Assembly: GCA_000499405.2 (NCBI GenBank)
Contig: HG738138.1
Span: 7,066,888 to 7,130,887, forward strand
From: Onchocerca volvulus
Taxonomy: Eukaryota > Nematoda > Chromadorea > Rhabditida > Onchocercidae
Length of the DNA stretch: 64,000 bases
Direction of reading: 5' to 3'
Shown here: positions 1 to 13,700 of the stretch, piece by piece
Layout of the letters: each line of letters starts with the position of its first letter
Position numbering within the stretch: the stretch's first letter is position 1
Made by a program: the position numbers and the translations under genes
Notes under the pieces: model-generated
Database searches by the model: none
What the model saw: only the letters and a program-made list of their open reading frames with translations
Told to the model about the DNA's origin: nothing

Positions 1-3000
1 CGCGTCAGCGCGATATTTACTTTTCGTATAATTTTTTCATGCCCATTTGAATACGCTTCGGAAAAAAGTTTAAAATGTCGCCGGAATATGATCAACGAAA
101 AATGACTTAGAATACTCGTTGATAATATTATATTCGTTGAGAATGATCTTCATTAAAATAAATACTGTCTTATCAAAGTGCAGCCTATTCCGGCTGAGAA
201 AGAACAGCAACGGAAACCACTTGTCTTCAAGTCGAAGTCGCAAAAAAGAAACATGCAAGAATATTTGTTGTTCTCGAGAAAAACTGCTTCTATAGCCACA
301 TGAAATATATTGGGTTGAAATATTTCGGCAAAGTATTGATGTTTAAAACTTGAGCTAAGTGAGAGAAAAAAAGCAACTGGAGAATGATCGAATTCGCTGT
401 GAAATGAAAGCTTAACAGTATGATATATGTCAGAACATGAGATGTGATGTGGAGGATTTCAAAATCACCGCACGTATAATTCAAAAGAGTTCTTTATACA
501 AGAAATAATTTGGAAAATTTCATGTACAACTTATGCTTATAACAGAAGATCAGCGGTACACGTTGCGTGAGTCGGAAATTAGTTGACAAAAGCAGCCGTG
601 AAATAATATACATCACGTAATGTTATTAGGCTTATAATGGACAGCGTAAAGCTTATTTCCACTGCTTTATAATTTGTAGCTGTATTTCTATTATTAACAT
701 AGCTTCAACTAGCTCTCATTAAATATTTCTGGCTACTAGTACACTCTTCACCAGCAGGTTATCCTTTAAAAAAAACCAGCAAAATATTTTAATTCGGACA
801 ATTGTTTGAAATCGAGTAGAGATTGCTATCATCTTTACTCCTTGCACCTGTATACTAAACACTACCTAACCTATGTACATGTGCGTTTCTAGTGGATAAT
901 TTCTTTGAAAGAATCAATAAATTCTCAGTTTAGCTAGAATTTGTGGAAAATTTTTGCTTTTTCACAGTACGGAATAATCAAACAATCGATGAAAATAAGC
1001 TCAAACTTACATTCGAACTTGTCCATCACTGGTGCCTATTGCCATCAAACCTAGTATGTAGTCGTAAGCCAACGACGATACCAACTGCGGGAATCCATGC
1101 CGCAAACTCTGCAAAATTTAGTCCTGTTTCCTTTCAAAATGAAATAAAAATCCATTATGATGTACATAAGCAATATGAATAAAATACTGTGCCGATCGTT
1201 TTTTCTTTTTTTTTTTAAATTAAAGACATGTTTGATAGGCATGTGATTTGAAAGTGAAATTGAAAAAGATTCCTAATGCTATTCTCTTACTGAAAAATTA
1301 TTAAATCTGGATCAAACAAGCATCTATTGGTGAAGCGAAAAACATTGGTTTTATTTGTTTATGATTTCAATTCCCATAAACAAACAGCTTTTAAACTTAC
1401 TGGATTAAAGAAAATAAGGAGAAAGTCAAATAAGAGGAATTAAAAGATTAATCAACATTGGATTAATAATAAAAAGATAATATTCTATAAGGGACAATTG
1501 AGAGAGAAAAAAAAAAAATTAATGAAACATCACTAACAGGAGTGTATTCAAAAAAATCGCGGATATCGGTGCTCCTGAAATCCCCGGCAGGATGTATGTG
1601 GCTCCGGAGAAAACGCAACATCGGCTATTGCATTTGAACTGTAAAAACTGCTTTCAAATTTTACAATAAATTCGAAACAAAGCAGAATTAAGTAGTCATG
1701 GCACAGTTTAGACAAACAGATTACTCATCAAACATGTCATTTACCAATAATTTGATGAGTACTCCATTTATTCAAAAATAATCTGAAACAAATGAAGTTT
1801 CGTCCCCGCAATTAAAATAAATCAAGATAATAAACTAAATACATGTTTTTCAAAATGAAAAAGTAAATTAGATTGAGCCTATTAAAAAACGAATCAAAAT
1901 CAGTCAAATGAACTACGTATTCTAACATGATTCACTTGACTGATTTTGATAGAAAATTTTTAAAACCAAATCATACAGACAAAATTTATTCGAAAGGAAA
2001 ATTTAGTGGAAGAATATTAGTCTTCTAAGAGTGGTAGCTCCTCTATTGAGTTTTCGACCTACCAATACGATTATTAAAAAAAAACTTTTCACACCACTGG
2101 GAGGTAAAATACAATGTTCTGGGAATGTTAAATGAATCTTAACATCACATATTTCATTCTTCATCAGAAAATAGTGAACTTCCTTGACAAAGAAAGAATA
2201 AAACAGTCTTGAAAACAAATAAGTGTTCACATAACCACACAAACGAACTTCTTTTCAAAGCTTGATTTCTAATGAGCAAATAAAATATGTTCTATACTCT
2301 ATTGTACATCTAAAATACCCATTTCTTTTTCATAGAAAATGAAATGATCCCAACTATCTGAATTTGCACATACCGTAAAACTAATAGGACATAAATCCTT
2401 GTAATATTATTTTTATAAAGTCACTTTTTTGAAAATTATTGATAATTCTGCCATAAAAGAAATATTTAAAAAAAAATTTAAAACCAAAAAAAGTACAAAT
2501 CCATAACAAGAAAGACTACTCTCTAGCATATATCTAAAGATATAACAGAGTGTTCATTTGAAATCACGATGGAGTCTGAGAATAAAACAGATCTTTTTTC
2601 CGTCTTTCCTTTCAACATATTTTTGAAACTAAGATTTTCAAACTAGACGAGAAAAAAAGTCGGTTATTCTTTTTCCCAGTTGGTTCGGCAGCTAAAAAGA
2701 GATTTAAGTAAATATAAAAACTTGAAGTGCACAGAAAAATCCTTATTTTTTGTGATACTAGCGAGCAGAATTAAAAACGGTTGAATGACGAAATATAATA
2801 AAAGACTTTTCCCCACTGTCAAACCTGCTCGTCAATCAATTTTGTAAATGGTAATGTGATCTGCAGAACTAACCAGCATAATGCCCAAAAGAGGTCAATT
2901 ATGCCATTCGTCAAACTATTCCACTTAATTGCAGTATTGTAGTTAGGATTGCTCGGCCTTAGTCCGCAACAGATATCAGTGTTTTTTTGCTTACTTGGAA

Positions 3001-5610
3001 CCTTCGAAAAACGTCATATTATGAATCAACACATAGTAAGTTGATAATTTCCATACATCTATAAAAATTAATAAGGAAGTGGAACAAAGTGTACAAAGCA
3101 AGCAAAAGTATAAGCATTTTGTCTTTCATGAAAAATTACATAATGCAAAGATTTGAATTGATTAATAATATGGCAGGTTGGCTGCATGTATATTATATAT
3201 ATAAAAACCGAAACAGTTCTAATTATTCTGATTTAAACTATACTCACACTCGGCATATGGTAATGTTATCATCAGTGATTATTGAGCTCAGTGAGATGAA
3301 ATGGGATATTAGATAAATAATTTCCATGTCAAATTCAAGATAAACTAGTAAGTAAATCCCATAATTTTTAAAGGATTTTAAGTTAAATCTGCAGGATCTT
3401 TAGGCATGAAAATAAACTTCTAAGACAGTAATTTGTTTAAAGAGTTGTAAATAAAATATAGAAAAGTGAATAAAATACAGAAAATTTTGGAATGAGAGGT
3501 ATCAGTAATTGCGGCTACTGGTTAACAGATAAATGAATGAGGTGGGACGAAGTGCATAAATAAAGTTTTCCATGAACTCGCGACTAGTAAATCTATTACA
3601 CTTCAGGAGACTAAATTTCTGGGTAGGTTTCAGATAACAAACGAAAAGTATCTATTCTAAGTTTCATATTAAATTCCCAGCATTAACGGTAATAGCAACA
3701 TTTCATTTAAAAGTTAGTGTACTTATAAAATGTACAATGAAATATTAAAAAAAAATCAGTGGATCCACTATTGGATGGTCCATCCAAGAAATCAGTTCAT
3801 TTAGAGAGGAAACAATATCGAATCCTCAAAAAATAATATTCACAATCCTACTTAATCAAAGGCCACAATAACGGTGAAATGTTATTGTAAAGGATGAATT
3901 CTTTCATCGCTAAAATGCGAAAATATCTCATAACATATCCGTGCTGATAATTAAATCACTCATAAGCATCTAAGAATGAATTCAGTATATTTTAGCAAGA
4001 TCGTACTAGGCACAGAATAAAAATAAAAGGAATGTAAGGCAATGTAATTGTCATTACGCGCTCTGCTTTGCTACCCACACAGTTACAACCACCTTACCAT
4101 CTCGAAAGCACTGAAAGTCATCGAGAATAAGTTGGAACAAGTGATAATGCACGAATATCAGCCAAGTGATATCTACAAAGACTCACGAAAATGTAGTACT
4201 ACACACAACACCATCGACCAACCGGAAAATACCAGACAGCGCTGTCATAGCCCCTTGACTGAGGGCTATATTTGATTTCATTTCTTTGCTGCGAAAATGG
4301 GTTGGGAAGATTCAGGTTTTACAGTGTTTCATTATCGTTTCTAAGAGTATATGTGGTAACAATATCATGAAAAGTCATAAATTTCAGCAGCATTAGATGG
4401 CAGTAACTGCAAAGGTCTTCTAGTGCATCAAATGCACTTCTGTCATAATGACTTTATGAAGTTCAAAGGACGCATTGGGTCCATTAAACAATTATTAGAG
4501 TAGCGATTTTCATTGACAATAAAGCAGAATAACACTGAATGATCGACTGAGATTGAATAGGAAGGATGAGATTTTGAAGATTTTTGAATTAAGTTCCGGT
4601 GTGCAATCATTAGATTATTGTGTCGTAATCTGATTCCGTCCGCTTTTTGAGTCATTTTAATTATGCTCTATATGTGAGAAGAGGAAGATTTCGGTACAAT
4701 TAACATCATCTTAGTAACAAACCTTGAAGCATTATTTCCGACATTTCTCTTTGTAACTATAATTTGACTTGTTTAGGGAAAAAAAGCTATAATTTGTAGC
4801 TATAATTTGATTAGTTTCATATGAATTGAAATCATACAAGCAAAATTTCTGCATGTTTACACTTCTTATTTCCGAGTGTACCATTATGCTTTATCATTAT
4901 TGTGGTACTCTTCCATCTAGTATATTAACGCATTAAGACATTTGATCTATTCATTCATTCATCATAGTGATTGCAACAATCAGAAGGTCGCATAATTACA
5001 TATAGAGTAAACCATTCGATTATTTCATTGTGGATCATTTGGTGACTTTTATTATCTAAAATGTATTTCCACATTCATTTATTATGTCTCCTTTATTTAT
5101 GCTAAAATTGTTCCCTGCTATTATCCGACTTGAAATAAACGATGCGCAGAGACGTGTACAATTCTCAAGTGCTCAGGATTCTAAAAGATAAAACTATTAG
5201 TTCTTCACGGTTGCTTCCTCTCTTTAGCTCTTTATGTGTAGAGTAATAGATCGTAATTTGCTAGTTCCCTGATTTGTTCTTGGACATTGCTGCTTCCAAC
5301 ATATTTCTGCCTTACTATTATCAAAACTTCATTACCGTATTATTAATAAATCATTCATGCGATAATAATGTCATGTTCATTACATCCGTATTTACTTTTT
5401 GGTCTCTTAATGTCTAGGTAGCTTTTATTCATTTGTTAGTATTCGCTAGCTCAGAGATGTAACGAAAACTTCATCGATCCACAAAGTTTATTTCTAAGAA
5501 TAGATTTTCTGGCAACTTTAGGGTTGAACAAATTCGAAATCATTAGTATAATTTATTTTCTAAGTAAATAAAGACATTAAATTTATTTATAAGGCATCAA
5601 ATAAATCAGT
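1..5610. other. Intergenic, no recognisable gene
   Basis: AT-rich sequence with many stops in all frames. The open stretches present (for example 943-1182 and 4048-4275, plus strand) have no recognisable domain and no supporting exon chain. A small GC-richer island at about 1535-1640 is described as a finding. Minus-strand AATAAA-like signals near 5549 and 5584 probably belong to the 3' end of the transporter gene that ends at 5611. Confidence 0.6.
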
Positions 5611-8600
5611 TCAAGAAACCGAAGTCCTTAGTGTTCCTGCGCTGTCGATGAACCAAGAAACGAAAAATGTGAACATTATCCCACATGTTATGCCTGCAAC
5701 GAACGTACTATTCAAAACGATAAGATTTTTTATGAAGGTGCGCATCTTTTCGCATTTTAATAGTTTATAAATGTAGCAGAGTGGGTAATTTCCCAAAATC
5801 CACTTCTCATACTGTCGACTCAAAAGTAAAATATAACATAAAGAGAAAATTTATGAGATAAAAAATGTTAAAATGCACTCCCCACTAAAATTAAATGGCA
5901 CATTATTATATCATGTGTCTTGTTTATGGCTCAGTCACGCATCTGACGAGGCCAGGTATCGGTCTTTCAAGAGAGATTTACGATACGGATATAATTCCAC
6001 GTCTGATAGCTTACTCTCTCTATTTTAACACAATCCACAATTTCTCTGCAGAATCAATCCTTTTCTAAAAGATCAGATTAAAAGAAAGGAACTTTACTCT
6101 TTTTTTTTTCTGAATCATATAAACTCAGAAATCAAATGTTAAAGGAATGAAAATGACACAAACCGAAGACTAAGAAGAACGCTGCTATCATGCCTGCGAC
6201 TGTTGACTTGGATGATTCCACTATCCTAAATGAAATAATTCAAGGCTATAAATTTCCTTGTTAAAATAGTTTATTTCTGAAAACAGTCAGCATCAAGATA
6301 TGTGATATGAAAAGCATAAACTTTTCCTAGTATGTATGAAAAACGAAGTTATGCTTACCTTGGAACGTACATCATTATTACGGAACTGAAGTACCCACTG
6401 CTGATGGACATGATGATTGCAAAAATGATGTATATCCATACATTATAGAACCATACATTCCAAGTTCGGTATTCAGGACGGAAATAACAAAATATCAATA
6501 ATGGGATGAATGCAATGCGTGCTATTACCGGTACAACCACCCACTTTGGTGATGGCTGAAATTTTTGATCATGAATTTAATTCTATTTTCGAAGGAAGAA
6601 TTTTCAAATAACTTATAATTCTAAAGTCATTTTACAAATAACATACCCACTGCACAAAATTAGCCAAAAACGACCCAGCAGCAGCAAAGAAATTGAACAG
6701 CAGATATGTTGTAACCGATGTGAATAATTTTTCTACAAATTTGCTAATTAAACATCGGAAGTATCAGACTTAATAACTTGAACTTGGCTAAACAAATATT
6801 GTTTGAGGCCGATATGGAACTTTGCAGAGTGTCCAAAAGCGAGACTAGAAATATGACAAAAACTGGTTAGATCGTTTAATACATCGCCTTATGAAAAAGA
6901 TTCATGAGTTTAACTCAATGACAAAATAAACCAACAGGATGGCGGAATGCTTGATAATTCTCAGAAATGTTTTTAACTACCATCCAACATAAATTTTCTC
7001 TTCTGTGGGGTTATCTGAATCAAGTAAGTCCTATTTTTTCAAATTTATTACATATTATTAATTCTGGCTTTTCATGAAGTTTTCTCTAGGTTGATTAATG
7101 TAATCATTACAATTTATTATTATTATTAGTTGACCAGCATCATCACTATGATTATGTTCATCTGTTAAAAAATGAGAGATTAGGGCAGTGTAAAAAAAGT
7201 ACCTGGTATGAAGAAATCATATTTTCCACTTTCACTATAATATTTGATGTCCGCCATTACAACCGGAAACAACGTTAATGTTACGAAAAACATACACCAT
7301 ATATTGAAACACTGAATCCAAATCTGAAAATGTGTTAATTCTTTAACAGTACACCACGCAAATTGAATTTCGAATATGGCAATAAGTTTTTGATTGAAGA
7401 GAATGAATCAGCAGGGTATTTAACAAATGCTCGAGATAATGAAGAATTCCGAAAAATAATTTTGTATTTAGGGCACTAAAAAAAAAAAAAAAAAAAAAAA
7501 ACTTTGTGCTCGGTCATATTTGTTCATCTTCAGTAGCAAAAACTGCCCATTTATTACAATAAAAATTGTGTCTTATCTAGCCGACTGATGTCTTAATATT
7601 TTGAAATCAATTCGTTACAGAGTAAAAAACAACTTTATGCTAAGTCGTATTCAAGTATTGACATCTGTGAATCTCACACATTTTAGTGATAACATTCTTG
7701 CTAAGTGCTGAGTCCCGGTTAGAGAGAAAAACTTTGACTAAAATCGCTAAAAGAATGTAACAGAGTAATTTTAAAAACAGTCGATACCATCAGGTAAGTA
7801 TATAACATTTATAATTATTTCACTTAAATCTTTCAAAAATTGAAATTAAAAAATGCAAAAGTAATGAAGATGACCTTTCTGAAAATCTGGAAGTATAACT
7901 TTAGTTTTGCGTTGAAACCTGTTTTCCGCACGACTCTATTCATTTCAGTCCCATCCACGACAGTTCCATCTACAGTGCTGATTCTTTGTAAGTGTCGGCC
8001 TTCGTCATTTTCGTTCTTATCATCATAATTTTTTGTTTTTTTCATATAGTAATTGTAAAACTCCTGAAACCATGCTTTAAAATAATGAAAAATTCTATAC
8101 CAGTCATTTTAAAGGTTGAAAATAAGTAGAGATGCGGTAAAATTTCAAACATACAAGTTTCTGTAGTAAGAATAGTGATCCAAAACAAGCAAAAACTGTT
8201 AACAAAGATATCAAAAAATAGAAGAAAGCCGCCATCCATATATTTTTTGCAACTGAAACACATGATCGTAAGTACAAAACATGCTTTGTTTTTTTGTTAC
8301 TATCGTTTTACAGTAACACCAATGATAAATTATTAATATAACTCTTGTGAACTATCAAAAATGATTTTAAAGAAATCCTCCTAAAGTCATCACTCAAAAA
8401 CCGTGTACCTGAATTTGCAAAGATCGAAGTTATATAGCCATAAGTTCTAAATTATTTTTATCATTATTATTCCTCTTATCATAAAAGAAGAATCTAGGTA
8501 TAAAATGTAACTCACCAACAAGTGTTATGATATTTACGACGGACACAAATGTACCGCATATGTTGTTGCCCAGTATCAATGCATTGGTATACTGAGGCGG

Positions 8601-10702
8601 GAAGGTGGCAGTTAAACCATAAAGTGAACTTTGATAAATACCATTAGCAGCATTTAATAACACCACTGTGGTCATGGTAATAAAGAAAAATACACCGATC
8701 ACTGAAAAGAATGGATTAAATGAAGAATAAAAATCATTCTATTCAGGAAAGAAACTGCAAAAATAAAAGTTACAATTCGGAACATTGAATGTTCGCTAAG
8801 GAAATGAAAACTTACTATGAGAAGTATTAATAAGAGTGAATATGAGAGTTATTAGAGTGATAACCGCCAAAACAAAAAGCGAAAAGCTAATTCGTCGTCT
8901 GAGATCGCCTCTATAAATTGTTGCAGACAAGTTTATTTACAAAAAAAAAAATCAAGAATTCCATAAAAACTGAATGCTTTAATTAGATGAATCAAAGTAG
9001 GCACTTTCAGTGCATTTTCATCCTAGTTTATTCCGTTCTCTTGACATAATTGTCGAGATTATCACTTAAAAATAATTAGATTATCACTTAAAAATAATCA
9101 TTAGAGACAATGAAGATTGTCTAATTACCAATACAACAGATAATGAAAAGCCACCGATCAAATTATCTAAACTAAAACAGCCTCTAGCGTTGGATAATTT
9201 GACTGGACTGTGAATGCTATCTTTTAGAACACTATCATTCACTTATCACTTTTATCAGTTTATTTTTTTGAACAGATTGAAAATTAATTTCGCTGTAGTC
9301 CATGTGAAGCATTTATAATACAAACACAAAGTATGAAAGTAATGTTCTCAAATGACACAAACTTGATCTGGACGAATAAGTTGATCAGATTGAGTAGCAA
9401 ATTCGGTATCTGTGAAGCAAGACCAAGATATGACAAAAAATGAAGCGCATAATCACTTTTATGCACCGTACCATCGGCATTCATTTCCACGAATTTATAG
9501 TTCACGTAGTACTGAAACTAGCTGGTAAAGCTAATAATTTCAATGTTTTCATTACAAGTATTAATATGAGGCTTTTTCAGTTATAAGTTTCAGCTTCCGA
9601 ATCCCTTTTGTTTAATGATAGCCAAATAAGCTTAAGATAGATTAAACAAACGTTAAAAGAAATGATCTATAAGAAATATTGATTTCTATGAAAGCCGATA
9701 ACTTATAATGAGTGACATAGCTCGAAATGTCGTATTTCTACGGCATATTTTAATTAAAATGCTTTTTGAAATATGATGATAACAGGGACAGGGATTTTGC
9801 AGATTTTAAACAATGATTCCACAAGAATATTGGAATTTTTTAATTCAAATGATGAGACAGAAGGATTTTGAGGTTTTTGAAGCGAATCATTTTATTTAAA
9901 ATTTCGAGTTATTTATAATCTAGGATGGCAATACAGAATACTGCGTTACATGTTCCCGTACTCATATGTGGATTCTTCTATAACTGCATATGTTTAAATT
10001 TTTGATTTCGACTCCATTTAACGCTCAGATCATCTGCTTTGAAGAACTTGTAGCTACGATTTTTTGCAATTATAAAGTGTGAACCAATGTAGTATATTTA
10101 TATCAGCCATTTGAAAAGCGATGTAAAATAACATCACGGAAAAACATCAATTGTAGTTCCTCTATTTTTATGCATCATTGTTTAAAGTAAACCATCAAAT
10201 TTATATACTGCACTGTATATTATATCTCAAGTTCGAAATCGTGAAATTCAAGGTTAAACTGGCGGCTACAATCATCTATATGTTAGAGATACGAATAGAA
10301 GTGAACTTAAATCTTGGACTACAAGTGCTAGTGACACAAAATGTTTACATCATAATGTTTGTCCATTTCAAAGGTAAAATACTATAATATTTAAATCAGT
10401 TTTATTCTCGGAAAAACTTGGTATCTTATTCAGTGTGAAATTCCTTCAGCATTGTTAAACAACGTTGTGCGAAACAACAAGCAACTTCCAGTAAATCATT
10501 AACAATTTTATTCAAGTTTTTTAATATCTTTTTGCGGGCCAGAAACACTTCAACTGAAGACTTGATTTCAAACTTATATTAAACTTACAGATGGAGCAAT
10601 TGTGATGAACATGTTCCACGGCATCAAGACGCCTATCCCGTGAAGTAGTAAAATGAAATAAACAGCATTGTACTTGTCTTTGGGAGGTTTGTCGAACACC
10701 AT
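5611..10702 (-). CDS. Equilibrative nucleoside transporter (ENT family, SLC29-like)
   Basis: Multi-pass membrane protein of about 459 aa predicted to move nucleosides or nucleobases down their gradient. Coding exons, 5' to 3': 10702-10589, 9511-9363, 8910-8816, 8701-8516, 8252-8155, 8063-7875, 7323-7203, 6732-6647, 6555-6359, 6225-6164, 5693-5611; every junction has GT-AG ends and consistent phase. Residues about 10-38 give the first ENT membrane segment with the family signature PWNMF. Exon 4 holds the Q-S-x-YG-L...P-x-Y...G segment typical of TM4-5. Exon 6 is a hydrophilic central loop of 63 residues. The last exons give the C-terminal ENT segments and the stop. In exon 8 the family motif FNxxDxxGR reads FNFFAAAGS (331-339), so Asp and Arg are lost. 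The start chosen is the first in-frame Met of the first exon, 31 nt after an acceptor (TTTTACAG) that could receive SL1; an upstream coding exon is not excluded. Length fits the family (about 450 aa). Confidence 0.9.
9057..9100. repeat. Two-copy 22-bp tandem repeat inside an ENT intron
   Basis: Units 9057-9078 and 9079-9100 are identical at 21 of 22 positions (they differ near the end, tta versus tca). The repeat lies in the second intron of the nucleoside transporter and has no evident function; it looks like a simple slippage duplication. Confidence 0.85.
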
Positions 10703-10733
10703 ATCAACAACTTTCTCAAAGCGTTCACTTACA

Positions 10734-10741
10734 CTGTAAAA
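10734..10741 (-). promoter_or_regulatory. Possible trans-splice acceptor of the ENT gene
   Basis: On the minus strand the sequence TTTTACAG ends at 10734, 31 nt upstream of the chosen start codon. I found no convincing upstream coding exon, so this may be the SL trans-splice site rather than a cis acceptor. This is an inference from position and consensus only. Confidence 0.4.
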
Positions 10742-13700
10742 TAACATAATTATATTAGTTTTCATTCTTAGAAAGTTGGATGTCTTATTCATTGTTATAT
10801 TCCCACAACAATTAATAAGAAACAACGAAACAACGAATAGTTTTTAATGAACCACTGACAATTTCATCTGTCTTCATTAGCTCTATTCAGCGAAATTCAA
10901 ATGACTTATTAAAGTAATTTAGTTTCCTTCACTACTACTAACCGTACTTTTTTTTTGAATTACTTTGCGAAATTAATTTTAAAATATTTGTTCTCAGAAA
11001 AAATAAAGATAAATATGAAATTAGGAATTACGAACTGCAACATTTTAGGATATAACCCTAATATATGACACTAGAAATCGGTCACGGATTTATAAATAAG
11101 AGAAGCCAAAAAGAAGATTCAATGAATCAATTTTGGTAAGCCTTTTAAATGTTTTGTTTTAAAATAAGCAGTAAGATAGCGCTTACTAAATTTAAATCAA
11201 AGTTCAACGAATTGATCACCATACTAGATTGGGTGGTGATTAATTTATTGAACAAATAAAAATCAACAGTTCGACATATAAGTAGAAAATTAATCAACAT
11301 CCAATGTAGTATGATGATCAATTTCTTGAAGTAGGAAAAAGTGGAACTTTCTACAGGGAGATCGTGCAGTATTGTAACAAAGAATCTATGAGTGCATGAT
11401 CAGTAAGAAATTTCTACGACAAGTACTGACCCAAGTACAGAGAAATTCTCCTTCCTGTGATTGATATTAACAACGCATACATGCTCAATATAAATACCAG
11501 TAATAAATCATTATAAGAATTTGATCAGAAATCGGTTTTTTATTTTCTCGTAACATTATTTAATGGAATGAATGAAAGACGAATAGAATATGCGGTTTTT
11601 GATTAGCTTGAAAGGAACAATGTAACTTAAGGTAAGAAATCAGGGTGATTTGTTAGTAGAATAAATCAGATAATTGTAAACAACTTTTCAATGGCTATCA
11701 TGCGTAAAAGTATGTGTGGTGGTTCAGGAGCTATTATTTCATACGGAATGATCGAATCCTTACCAAACAAAATCATTATATACTTCTATCCGAAAATAAC
11801 ATAGTTATCAATGCAGAAGTTATACTTTATTCATTACAATGCTTCAGTTTTATTTTCAGTAAATTGATTCAAAAGTATTTACCATCAAAAATTGGCCTAT
11901 TAGATTAGAATCGTCCCAGATTACTTTTTAATGTATCAAGCACAACAGCCGGGTCATAAAACTGAAAAATATCTTATATTTTATGTTGACTTCTGACAGG
12001 GGACTTATGACTTCTGCTAATTTATGACACGTTTGTTTGAATCATCTATCAGACTTGAAATGCGATATGAAAACAAAACTTTTTGTTTGACCATCTTATC
12101 TATCCAAAATTTGAAGCAAATAAAATAAAGTGCATGGTAATGGAATGTCTCCCGTCCTTCATATATCTCCATATTTTTGAGAAATATCTCAGCTAGCAAA
12201 TTATAAACTGTTTCTTAAAAATCATATCTTGAAACTTAAACTAGTGCAGCAGTACATCATGCGTTTCTTAAAACACCAATCCTTCATTATAACATTCAGA
12301 ATTATTTCCAAATTTTAGACGTTTTCTCCATCAAATTCAATTCGAGAAAATTTCGATCTTCTTCAACAGTATGAAGTTAGTAATTTTCCTATGAGCCAAA
12401 AATGGATTGTTATCTTTCTTCTCTAAAATTCTAAAAATTTCATTGAAAGTTTCTACAGTCAATCTATGCGAACGTTTTTTCAAGTAGCATATAAGAAGTA
12501 ATTTTAAAAATTGGAAAAGTCAAAACATGAAGCAGTCTTAATGGTGAGTTACTTCAAATTACTGATTTTTAAGAAAAAGCCGAAGGCAAATATTCACAAA
12601 AATGGAAGTCAAAGTAAATTAATCAAATGGCGGGCCAGGAAAAAAAAACTCAGCATTATTTGGACTGATAAGAAAATGCTGATGACATTGAAAAACTTAA
12701 TTTCAACACAAATTGGACAAAAAATTAAATGGGTCAGATAAATATGGGAAGTAGGAGAGTTTAGAATTGAATAAGAGGGAAGATTTTACGAGATCAGATG
12801 GATTGATTATTGAAAGACCAGATATTGATGATGCTTTATATCAGTAGCAGCGACAACAACACTAACATCTATTTGAATGAAAGAACAGATGACCTTAGAT
12901 ATGCAACGCGATTACCAATGAGAAGACAGTAATGAGCATGTCCTCTTTGAACAATGGATTTCATTTCCAATTTCGTTTACATCCGTATTTTATCTTTCAC
13001 TAATTAATGATCTCACTAATTACTAATTCAGCGATGGTAAAGTAGGGGAAGATGTCAAGTAATGGGAAATTTATCTTAACTAGCAAAAGCAGTGGAAGAC
13101 CTGCTTTTTTAATACTTCGCCAACAGTCCATCTGGCTATGTGTCTTCGGTGGTGAAGGAAGAAATGCAACATTTGCATGCTTGTATCGTCATCAAGCAAA
13201 ATGATGGTGCCAATCAACCATATTCTTTAGGTACATCCTCTGCATGTCTTCGCATTGTATCGAAACTGTTAGTAAAGTGGGAATGTTATTTTAATGATTG
13301 ATTGCCATCGATTCCATTCAACTGGGCAGACGCATCTAGACCATTTCAGGCAGGTTCCAATTCTTATCAGTTAGCTCTACGCGTCCTCTTAAAGTACCGA
13401 AACGACACTTTGTTTAGCCGCTTTATGGAACTTTCCCACCAGAAAGCAATCATTCAAACTGAGCAATCCTTGCAGTTCTCCTAACATCCATCTCACTCCA
13501 AAATGAGAGTAAAAACAGCTCTGGAAACAAAAGCAAAAATAATGACGCCATGATGCTGAGATGTGATGTGATGATGATGATGATGATGATAAGATGTGAT
13601 TGCTATTAGAATAAGTACTGCAAGTCGGCCTGCATCATCAGCCCTCCTCCCCCACCCACTACCCTTACGAAAGATTGTTATAGAGCGCGCATCCGATCTG

